This document shows, one piece after another, positions 6,604 to 12,129 of a stretch of DNA of 12,129 nucleotides (positions are counted from its first letter, which is position 1; every line of letters begins with the position of its first letter). The stretch is from CAZUCE01 sp964619265. Its GTDB lineage: Bacteria; Planctomycetota; UBA1135; GCA-002686595. The notes beneath the pieces were generated by a model. The model was not told where the DNA came from. It was given only the letters and a program-made list of their open reading frames with translations, and ran no database searches. A program made the position numbers and the translations under genes. The stretch covers positions 1 through 12,129 of the forward strand of contig CAZUCE010000062.1 of NCBI GenBank assembly GCA_964619265.1. Direction: 5' to 3'.

Positions 6604-7472
6604 GAGCTCGCAGGGGACTCGCTCGCCGGGCGCTCGGCTGGGGACAGGTTCGCGTCCGGAATCCGCGTGGGATCGGAGGACTCGGCGGGGGAGAGTTCGG
6701 CACCGTTCGGTCCGGCGAGCGCAGCTCCCTCGAAGAACGCACGCGAGGTCTGGTTGCCAAGGCCTACGCGGAACGCGGCTCCAATCGCTCGACTGAGGAT
6801 GCTCTGGCTATCACCGAGGGCATTGGCCACCGCGCCGACCAGGAGCTTCATGAGCGCGTCGGCGATTTCGCAGGCCGAGATGATGGAGCGCAGGGTCAGA
6901 ACGCGTGGGTCTCGCTCGCCATGGCGCTCAGAGATGAACGCAAGCGCGCGTTCGGCGGTGGTGTGGAAGTGCTGGAAGGCCACCTGCTCGCGTCGGCGCA
7001 GAATCGTCGCGGCGATCTGGAGCGCATTGCCGACCGGGCCGTGCAGGTGGCAGCGACGGGTGGGGTCAAAACGGCTTTGGGTTGCGCCCCATTCGTCGAG
7101 CTCGCCGAGCGTGGTCGAAACGGCGCCCTGGCTGATGCCGAGCTGTTCGGTGATCTCCTTGGCGGAGAGGGGGCCGGCGGAGAGAACAAGCAGGCCCCAG
7201 ACGCGCCCGTGCATGCGCTTGAATCCGAAGGTCTTGAAGAACTGCTCGAACACCGGGAGTTCAGCGAGCAGCTCCGGGTCGATCGGGATCAGTGCGGTGC
7301 TTTGCCCTGGGCACGGCTCTTCGTTGGAGAGGATTCCTTGGGTCAGGTCTCCTTTGCAGGGCTGCTCGCGCTCGAGTTCTCGTCCGTCGCCTGCGGGCTC
7401 CCGGACCGGAAGGGCAGCAGCCGTGGACTCGGGCGAGCCTGGCTTGAGCGAGGGGTCGGAGGGAGTTTCCAT
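6600..7472 (-). CDS. GbsR/MarR-family winged-helix transcriptional regulator
   Basis: A 290-residue putative DNA-binding regulator. The GbsR-type core is PVFEQFFKTFGFKRMHGRVW (73-92), then the winged helix LSAGPLSAKEITEQLGISQG (97-116) with its recognition helix AVSTTLGELDEWGA (117-130), followed by a short wing (about 131-145) and a helical dimerisation region (about 150-235). The roughly 70-residue N-terminus and 50-residue C-terminus are Pro/Ser/Ala-rich, probably disordered, and make it longer than typical family members (about 150-200 residues, from memory). Known GbsR proteins act mainly in osmoprotectant control; here the gene is first in a lipid-type operon and its stop overlaps the ketosynthase start as ATGA. 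A palindrome about 60 bases upstream is the natural candidate for its own binding site. The first in-frame ATG is used; an internal start giving a shorter protein is possible. Confidence 0.85.
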   Translation of the reverse strand: METPSDPSLKPGSPESTAAALPVREPAGDGRELEREQPCKGDLTQGILSNEEPCPGQSTALIPIDPELLAELPVFEQFFKTFGFKRMHGRVWGLLVLSAGPLSAKEITEQLGISQGAVSTTLGELDEWGATQSRFDPTRRCHLHGPVGNALQIAATILRRREQVAFQHFHTTAERALAFISERHGERDPRVLTLRSIISACEIADALMKLLVGAVANALGDSQSILSRAIGAAFRVGLGNQTSRAFFEGAALAGPNGAELSPAESSDPTRIPDANLSPAERPASESPASS

Positions 7473-7531
7473 GGTGGAGAGAGCCGCGCCGGCGGGGCGA
7501 TGGGGTGTCCGTGGGGCGGCTGTCCAGGGGC

Positions 7532-7553
7532 GATATCTGAGATTTCAGATATC
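7532..7553. promoter_or_regulatory. Palindromic operator candidate upstream of the regulator-lipid operon
   Basis: A perfect inverted repeat with arms GATATCTGA (7532-7540) and TCAGATATC (7545-7553) and a 4-base spacer. It is strongly A+T-rich within G+C-rich DNA, which makes chance less likely. It lies 60-81 bases before the regulator ATG and just downstream of a promoter-like -10. The symmetry and size suit a dimeric MarR/GbsR winged-helix protein, so autoregulation and control of the whole operon are inferred. No second copy was noticed in the window. Confidence 0.65.
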
Positions 7554-7564
7554 ACAGGCTGGAA

Positions 7565-7593
7565 GGTGTAACCGTCGGCCCCCGCCGTGGCAA
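7565..7593 (-). promoter_or_regulatory. Candidate sigma-70-type promoter for the eight-gene operon
   Basis: On the minus strand, TTGCCA (7588-7593; five of six to the TTGACA -35) is followed after exactly 17 bases by TACACC (7565-7570; three of six to the TATAAT -10). Transcription would begin at about 7555-7560, directly against the palindrome at 7532-7553, so a bound dimer would block it. The -10 match is weak; the placement is the better argument. Confidence 0.35.
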
Positions 7594-7743
7594 GAGTCCT
7601 CCAGGGCTGTTTCACGCCTTGGGCTCTGATTTCGAGGCCGGACTCCGAATCGGCCCGCTTCTTCTCCCGGCCTCGGGACTTCCCCTGGCAGCCCGCGGCA
7701 AGACCTGGCACCCCCCCCCGAAACTACGAGCGCCCGAAACGGC

Positions 7744-7801
7744 GAGCGGGCCCAGGCGAGCCCACCCGCCGCGGCAGGGGGGGCGTCGCCTGAGCCCGCT
7801 C
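7744..7801 (-). terminator. Hairpin terminator candidate after the secreted protein gene
   Basis: Sixteen-base arms (7744-7759 and 7786-7801) are complementary except at one position. In the minus-strand transcript that position is a U-G wobble; in a plus-strand transcript it would be an A-C mismatch, so the structure favours the minus direction. It starts 14 bases after the stop codon ending at 7815. The 26-base loop can pair further (GCCC with GGGC after one bulged base). No proper U tract follows (only TTT), so it may act with Rho or protect the 3' end rather than being a textbook intrinsic terminator. Confidence 0.65.
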
Positions 7802-7814
7802 GGCTCTTCCGCCG

Positions 7815-10646
7815 CTAGAGCTTGGTGATGTCGCCGTTGGATTCTTCGATCAGGGAGAAACCCTTGTCGAAGCGGACGACTTTCAAGTCCGTGATCAGGC
7901 CCAGGGCACCTCCGAAATCGCGGGTCAGGCCGTTTGCGTCCCCGTAGACGTAGTCCGGAGCCTCCACCAATTCGTAGCGCTGCCCCGTGCTGGGGTCGAG
8001 CACGGCCAGGTTGCGGTAGCCGGTGTTCGGGTTCTCGATGACCCAGCCGAATCTCGGGATCTGGAACGCCCCCTCGAAGATCGTCTGGGGCGCGTGATTG
8101 ATGGTCATCGTGAGCCCACTTGGGTAGCTGACGCGCAAAACGGGGTTGCGGAAGTCGTAGTTGCCCTGCTTGAGCATGGAGCTGAGGCTGAGCCACGGGG
8201 AGCCGACCGCCGGCTGGCGATAGCTCACCGTGCCTTGTCCGGCGTCCTTCCACTCCGTGCTCAGCGAGATCATCGTGTAGTACTCCTTGATCTGCTGGGC
8301 CCAAGTGAGGAAGTCGCCCGTGTTTTCGGCCTTCGAAGTGCTGATGAGGTAACCGTTGTGCATGTAAGCGATCTGCGTGGCGCGCAGTTCGTACATGCCG
8401 ATGTCGGCCAGGGGAAGGCTCTCATTCGGGTTCATTTCGAAGAAGCGCTCGTACTCGCCGAGACCGAACAGGCCGGCCATCTTCGGGCGAACGTGGCGGA
8501 TTTCGTAGTCGGGCAAGACCAGCTCGGATTGGTTGCCGGCGCCGGGCTCGTTCGGGGCGGCTTGCGCCGTCAGCGTTCTCCACAAGCCGTCGATGTAGCC
8601 CGCGTAGAAGCTGTCGAAGCGGCGCGCGTATCCGGAGAAGCCGCCTTCACCGATCACCGGTCCGTCGACGATCAGGCTCGCCTGCTGGAACAGGTTCTTG
8701 TAGGACTGGATGGCCTCGCGAATCGACTTGTCGTTGGAGGATTCGTGGTCGTAATCGATGTTGCCCGTGGTGTTGCCCGTGGGGCCCGCATCGAGGTCTC
8801 CAGTCACGATCAAATCCGGCGCGCCAATCGACGCTACGTCGAATGCGTGCGCGTTGATGCTGTAGTTCTGGAGGAGCACCGCAGCTTCACGCCGGAAGTG
8901 TTCCAGCGAGCGTAAGGGCGAAAGCAAGCGCGTGAAGTAGCTGCCAGAACCGGGCGTACCCGGGATGGTCAGCGACTCGAAGCCTTGGAGGAATTCCCCG
9001 TCTTGACCGACGACGCCGTCCCCGAAGTTTTCGAACACCACCGGCCCCTCTTTGTAGTTGGGGTTGTCGTCGAAGATCGGAGCCTGGTCCAGGCTGTAGA
9101 AGTCCGAGTACAGCGCCAGGCGCCAGCCCGCGTCTATGGCCGTTTGTGTCATGGAGACGAAGTCGGCCTCCGTGCCACCGGCGGGGTTGGCCGGAGCGTG
9201 GGTCGTGGCCCGCTTGTTGAGGCCGAAGTGCATCCAGTGGAACTTCCAGGCGAGGACCTTGTCGAAGCCCCAGCTGACCATCCGGTTGATGTTGCCGCGA
9301 TCGCGGACGTAGGCGTTGTTTTGGGGCAGGGTGGTCAAGGCCACGGCCACCAGCTCTTCGGAGGCGTCGGCGTTCGCGGAGCGGGGCGCCGAGGTTTCCA
9401 CGAAGCAGTCCTCGACGTCACCTGAGATCGTCACAAAGCCCTTCTCGTCCACCGCCGGCGATAGGCCATCGGTGCCCGGCTGGTAAAAGGTCGTCTCGGT
9501 GTACGACGCTTGGGTGCTGGTTCCCGTCAGGCTTGCCGGTGAGTGACTCTGGGCCGGCGAGTTGAACAGGTCGATGAACGTAGACACGAAGCGCGTGCTT
9601 CCGATCATCAGAATGCCGATCTGATCCATGTACGGAATCCGTACCTGATCCACCGTCGTGTTGGGACCCCACAGGATGTTGCCCAGGCTAAAGCCGAAGT
9701 AGGTGTCTCCAAGCTTGGGGGAGCTGTCCAAGTCCCTGCCCCGAACCTCGAGCGAACGGCCACGCAGGGTAATTTCGAAGGCCCGGTTGTTGACGACGTT
9801 GGCGGTGAAGTTGGCGTTGGGGAATTCGTCGCGATACTCAAGCGTGACCGTGTTTCCCGAGACGAAGTGATTGGTCAGCGTGTGGGTGCCGATGTTCTTG
9901 TACTGCGACGGCAGAATCACCTGGGATCCGGAACCTCGCACGTACCAAAAGCCGCCGTTGCGGACCGGTTGCATTCCGGAGAACAGCTCGTCGATTCGGA
10001 GGACGCCCTGCTGGTTGTCCAAAAGGTCCAGGGCGATGACGTAATCGACGGGATCAACGCCGTCGTTGAAGGACAGCCGGTAGGCGTTGTTGACCGCGTC
10101 GAAGGCAACGGACTCGGTGCCGACCGCGTGAACGCCGAGCGGGCGCATCTCGTCGTCGATGGGCGGCAGGGAGGTGAGGAACCGAATCTGGATCAAGTCG
10201 CTCGTCTCGGCCAGCACGTCGGCCGGCAGCAGCGTCAGAACCGCCACCTGGGCTGGCAACGTCACGTCGAGGCCCACCGCCGAGGTGAAGTTGACGTTCA
10301 GTTCGAACTGGTTGTTGATCGGGATGACCTGCAGGGTCGCGGGATCCAGCCACAGGTTGGCCGTCGGCTGGAACGGAATCGGAAAGGGCAGGGCGGCTGC
10401 CGAGTACACGAACAGCGGGATGCCCACGCCGGGGTTCGCGACGCTCTGCTCGTGGGTCAGCCCCGGTAGCGAAAAGTCGAGCCGGATTGGATCCCCTTGA
10501 TAGACCTCGTAGTAGTCCGCGTCGGGGCCGAACTTTGCGAAGCCGGGAATGGCCTCGAGCGATTGAGCCACGGCCGAATTTACGGCCGAGGCAAGTCCGA
10601 GCAGGAGTGCCGGAAGAAAACCGTGGCGAGCAATCTTGAGCAACAT
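7815..10646 (-). CDS. Large secreted protein with a putative glycoside-hydrolase-like TIM-barrel region
   Basis: 943 residues from the ATG at 10644-10646. This start is preferred to one 47 codons upstream because it gives a clean signal peptide: MLLKIARHG, then the hydrophobic FLPALLLGLASAV, with likely cleavage after SAVAQ (about residue 28). Residues 30-420 are strand-rich with no family I can name. From about 430 the pattern looks like a glycosidase barrel: WGFDKVLAWKFHWMHFG (459-475), THAPANPAGG (482-491), an AGWRLALYSDFYS strand (506-518), HAFDVASIG (600-608, possible nucleophile Asp603), DGPVIGEGGFSGY (661-673, possible acid Glu667) and DYEIRHVRPKMAGLFGLGEYERFF (713-736). This matches, from memory, an uncharacterised glycosidase-like family in environmental bacteria (DUF5696-type is my best guess). 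The C-terminus (about 840-943) is another strand-rich part. No dockerin, sorting signal or membrane anchor is seen. It is probably exported and unrelated to the lipid operon. Confidence 0.68.
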   Translation of the reverse strand: MLLKIARHGFLPALLLGLASAVNSAVAQSLEAIPGFAKFGPDADYYEVYQGDPIRLDFSLPGLTHEQSVANPGVGIPLFVYSAAALPFPIPFQPTANLWLDPATLQVIPINNQFELNVNFTSAVGLDVTLPAQVAVLTLLPADVLAETSDLIQIRFLTSLPPIDDEMRPLGVHAVGTESVAFDAVNNAYRLSFNDGVDPVDYVIALDLLDNQQGVLRIDELFSGMQPVRNGGFWYVRGSGSQVILPSQYKNIGTHTLTNHFVSGNTVTLEYRDEFPNANFTANVVNNRAFEITLRGRSLEVRGRDLDSSPKLGDTYFGFSLGNILWGPNTTVDQVRIPYMDQIGILMIGSTRFVSTFIDLFNSPAQSHSPASLTGTSTQASYTETTFYQPGTDGLSPAVDEKGFVTISGDVEDCFVETSAPRSANADASEELVAVALTTLPQNNAYVRDRGNINRMVSWGFDKVLAWKFHWMHFGLNKRATTHAPANPAGGTEADFVSMTQTAIDAGWRLALYSDFYSLDQAPIFDDNPNYKEGPVVFENFGDGVVGQDGEFLQGFESLTIPGTPGSGSYFTRLLSPLRSLEHFRREAAVLLQNYSINAHAFDVASIGAPDLIVTGDLDAGPTGNTTGNIDYDHESSNDKSIREAIQSYKNLFQQASLIVDGPVIGEGGFSGYARRFDSFYAGYIDGLWRTLTAQAAPNEPGAGNQSELVLPDYEIRHVRPKMAGLFGLGEYERFFEMNPNESLPLADIGMYELRATQIAYMHNGYLISTSKAENTGDFLTWAQQIKEYYTMISLSTEWKDAGQGTVSYRQPAVGSPWLSLSSMLKQGNYDFRNPVLRVSYPSGLTMTINHAPQTIFEGAFQIPRFGWVIENPNTGYRNLAVLDPSTGQRYELVEAPDYVYGDANGLTRDFGGALGLITDLKVVRFDKGFSLIEESNGDITKL

Positions 10647-10922
10647 CGGGAGAAGCGGGGTGGGGTGGCGGAGGGCCAGAGGTGAACTCAACCGGACCGA
10701 ATCGGGATCGGAGCGGGGGTGGCTGGGAGTCCAGGCGGGAGAACTGCCTGACTCTATTCTGGAGGCTACTGGGAAAGGCAGACGCATAGGTCAGCGATCC
10801 AGTTCCCCCTACCCTTGCTGATCCGGGGTCGAAACCGCCTCCCACCCTCTTTCTGGCAGCCACGGGTGGACCGCCCGGTATCGGCGCGGAGTCGCCTGCA
10901 CGGGCCCTGGAGTGCCCCTATT
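10647..10922. other. Intergenic region between the OleA-like gene and the secreted protein gene
   Basis: These 276 bases separate two genes read leftwards and probably hold the promoter of the secreted protein gene. I see no strong -35/-10 pair, no long inverted repeat and no convincing small gene. The reading frame of the secreted protein stays open to 10787, so a longer N-terminus is formally possible, but that extension is Pro/Ser-rich and would bury the signal peptide. Confidence 0.5.
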
Positions 10923-11963
10923 CTAGCAGCGCAAACCCAGCATGGCGCAGTGCAGGCCGCTTCCGATCCCTAGGATCGCCACCCGGCTCCCCGGCGGGAT
11001 CGAGCCCGATTCCAGGGCCAGGGAAAGGCTGATCGGTGCCGAAACCGTGCCTACGTTGCCGAGAGTTTCGACCGTTGGGAAATCGAGCGAGGGGTCCAGT
11101 TCCAGGGCGCCCAGGAGAGCCCGTCGGTGGGCTCCGCCGACCTGGTGAGTGACAAACCGGTCTACTTCTTCGCGTCGCCAATCGAGCTGGCCCAGGAAGT
11201 CCGGAAAAGTCCGTGCCGCGAGGGAGCAACCAGCTTCGAGCAGCGCCTCAGCGTCGGTCTCCATGAGCGGCCCGCCGAGTTCGCCGACCTGATCCCCCTG
11301 ACAAAGCTCCACGTGGCGAGTGTCGGCGCGCTGGGCGCCTCCCAGGAACACCGGCGCATCCGGGGCCAAATCTGAAGCGGTCAGGACCGCCGCGACGGAC
11401 CCCGACCCGATCGTGAGCGAGGCCAGGGCGAGCTTGAGTTCCTTGCGGGTGACCTGATCGGCGCGCTGGAGCAGGCTCGCGATCGTTGCTTCGACCAGGG
11501 GCCCGCCGTCTTCCCCAGAAACCACCAGCCCAGCCCGGATTTCGCCCAATTCGATGGCCCGAGCGACTTCGATCATGCCGTTGAGAAAGCCAAGGCAGGC
11601 GTTCGACAGGTCGAATGCCGCGCAGGTCTCGGGCAGCCCCAGATTGCTGTGGACCACCGAGGCGGTCGCCGGCTCGAGGAAATCCCGGCAGACCGAGCTG
11701 TGGATGACGGCTCCCAGTTGTTCGGGCGAGATTCCGGAGCGCAGGAGGGCGAGCCGTCCCGCGCCGGTGGCCAGGGTGCTGGGGCGGGTTCCGGGCTCGG
11801 CGAAGCGGCGCTCGGCGATCCCGGTCATCAATTCAAGCCGACCAACCCGTAGCCCGAGCCGGCCATAGATCGGCGCGAGCCGCTCTTCGAGCTCTTCGGA
11901 GGGGACCCGCCGGGGGGGCAGGTCGTGGGCCAGGGAGGCCAGTCGGACACGTTGGAAGCGCAT
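10923..11963 (-). CDS. oleA-like: OleA-like condensing enzyme (thiolase superfamily, KAS III-like)
   Basis: A 346-residue condensing enzyme. Its sequence follows OleA, which joins two long-chain acyl-CoA molecules head to head in a non-decarboxylative Claisen condensation to a 2-alkyl-3-ketoacid. Landmarks are SLAHDLPP near the N-terminus, RLAPIYGRLGL (28-38), TGIAERRF (47-54), SSVCRDFLEPATASVVHSNLG (89-109, with Glu97 at the OleA catalytic-base position), NACLGFLNG (121-129, nucleophile Cys123), THQV (272-275, His273), LGNVG (301-305, Asn303) and LGIGSGLHCAM at the end. All expected catalytic residues are kept. The ATG at 11961-11963 aligns with OleA N-termini; upstream in-frame starts (11978, 12002) only add an Arg-rich tail. 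No oleB, oleC or oleD is in the window. It is separated from the lipid operon by the secreted protein gene. A classical FabH or another acyl-CoA condensing enzyme is the alternative, less likely because of the conserved Glu97 context. Confidence 0.84.
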   Translation of the reverse strand: MRFQRVRLASLAHDLPPRRVPSEELEERLAPIYGRLGLRVGRLELMTGIAERRFAEPGTRPSTLATGAGRLALLRSGISPEQLGAVIHSSVCRDFLEPATASVVHSNLGLPETCAAFDLSNACLGFLNGMIEVARAIELGEIRAGLVVSGEDGGPLVEATIASLLQRADQVTRKELKLALASLTIGSGSVAAVLTASDLAPDAPVFLGGAQRADTRHVELCQGDQVGELGGPLMETDAEALLEAGCSLAARTFPDFLGQLDWRREEVDRFVTHQVGGAHRRALLGALELDPSLDFPTVETLGNVGTVSAPISLSLALESGSIPPGSRVAILGIGSGLHCAMLGLRC

Positions 11964-12046
11964 GGCGGAGCCCCGCATCCTACGCCTGCGCGGCTGCGGC
12001 ACCAGACGCGGGTCATACTCCTCGTAGAGCCCAGGTGGCCGCTCCC
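11964..12046. promoter_or_regulatory. Short divergent intergenic region between the OleA-like gene and dinB
   Basis: Only 83 bases separate the two divergent starts, so both promoters must lie here or inside the opposite gene's 5' end. A Shine-Dalgarno-like AGGTGG (12033-12038) sits eight bases before the dinB ATG. I see no LexA-box-like palindrome and no clear promoter hexamers. Confidence 0.4.
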
Positions 12047-12129
12047 ATGACTCTCCCCGTGCCCGACCCCACGATTCTCCACGTGGACATGGATGCGTTC
12101 TATGCGTCGGTCGAGTTGCGGGACCGGCC
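12047..12129 (+). CDS. dinB: DNA polymerase IV (Y-family translesion polymerase), 5' end only
   Basis: The first 27 codons of a gene cut by the window edge. The translation begins MTLPVPDPTILHVDMDAFYASVELRDR. ILHVDMDAFYASVE is the near-invariant start of Y-family DNA polymerases, with the first catalytic, metal-binding aspartate in VDMD, followed by the steric-gate region FYASVE. Pol IV copies past damaged bases and is error-prone. Confusion with another Y-family member such as ImuB is possible, but the intact VDMDAFYASVE favours an active DinB. It is divergent from the OleA-like gene with an AGGTGG ribosome-binding site eight bases upstream. Confidence 0.9.
   Translation, partial: MTLPVPDPTILHVDMDAFYASVELRDR

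Larger units (their letters stand above)
7473..7814. other. Gene-free 342-base stretch with promoter, operator and terminator candidates
   Basis: This stretch separates the secreted protein gene (stop at 7815) from the regulator gene (start at 7472), both read leftwards. It holds, in transcription order, a strong hairpin just after the upstream stop, a run of nine C on the plus strand (7711-7719), a promoter-like pair at 7565-7593, an A+T-rich palindrome at 7532-7553 and a leader of about 59 bases. I find no convincing small gene in it: open frames crossing it are Pro/Arg-rich and overlap the regulator out of frame. Confidence 0.7.

Noticed and set aside
13..7472. Aryl polyene cluster
   Set aside because: Such clusters usually carry several ketosynthases, a FabG-like ketoreductase, an ammonia-lyase or CoA ligase and acyltransferase/thioesterase genes, none seen here, and lack CrtI-like pairs.
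7343..7711. Minus-strand 122-codon open frame across the promoter region
   Set aside because: It overlaps the regulator's N-terminus out of frame, is Pro/Arg/Ser-rich, and would run through the promoter and palindrome.
7711..7719. Run of nine C (plus strand) suggestive of a phase-variable tract
   Set aside because: It is in non-coding DNA, well upstream of the promoter candidate, with nothing to show it affects expression; a sequencing length error is equally possible.
9543..10469. Plus-strand open frames of 273-308 codons (also 8094-8915) opposite the secreted protein gene
   Set aside because: Val/Gly/Arg-rich shadow translations without recognisable motifs; the opposite strand has a signal peptide and a coherent protein.

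Overview
The window looks like high-G+C bacterial chromosome (about 60-65% G+C by eye). Real genes are packed on the minus strand, apart from one truncated plus-strand gene at the right edge. No ribosomal or transfer RNA, insertion sequence, CRISPR array or phage gene is visible. The phylum cannot be fixed from this sequence. Weak or absent Shine-Dalgarno sequences, a large secreted glycosidase-like protein and a ladderane-like lipid gene set would suit a planctomycete, but that is inference.

Read in the direction of transcription (right to left), the layout is as follows. (1) 12047-12129 (+) is the first 27 codons of a DinB-type Y-family DNA polymerase. It diverges from (2) an OleA-like thiolase-superfamily condensing enzyme (10923-11963, -). 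(3) A 943-residue secreted protein with a glycoside-hydrolase-like barrel follows (7815-10646, -), closed by a strong hairpin at 7744-7801. (4) A 342-base gene-free stretch holds a candidate promoter and a 9+9 bp palindrome. (5) An eight-gene operon (13-7472, -) then runs: GbsR/MarR-family regulator, FabF-like ketosynthase, acyl carrier protein, CrtI-like FAD oxidoreductase, second CrtI-like FAD oxidoreductase, FabZ-like dehydratase, FabI-like reductase, 4'-phosphopantetheinyl transferase. Four junctions are 4-base ATGA/GTGA overlaps and the others are gaps of about 35-45 bases, so co-transcription is very likely.

The operon reads as a dedicated type II fatty-acid-synthase-like pathway with its own carrier protein, its own carrier-activating enzyme, one condensing, one dehydrating and one reducing enzyme, two phytoene-desaturase-type flavoenzymes and its own regulator. 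It has no phytoene or squalene synthase, so it is not a normal carotenoid cluster. It also lacks an obvious FabG ketoreductase, acyltransferase and thioesterase. Ketosynthase, ACP, FabZ and CrtI-like genes together recall the sets proposed for ladderane lipid synthesis in anammox bacteria, a proposal I understand to be unproven. The product here is unknown; an ACP-bound polyunsaturated or cyclised acyl chain is the most reasonable hypothesis. The ketosynthase gatekeeper position, one FabI active-site position and one PPTase motif position all differ from the family norm, which favours a specialised pathway over housekeeping fatty acid synthesis.
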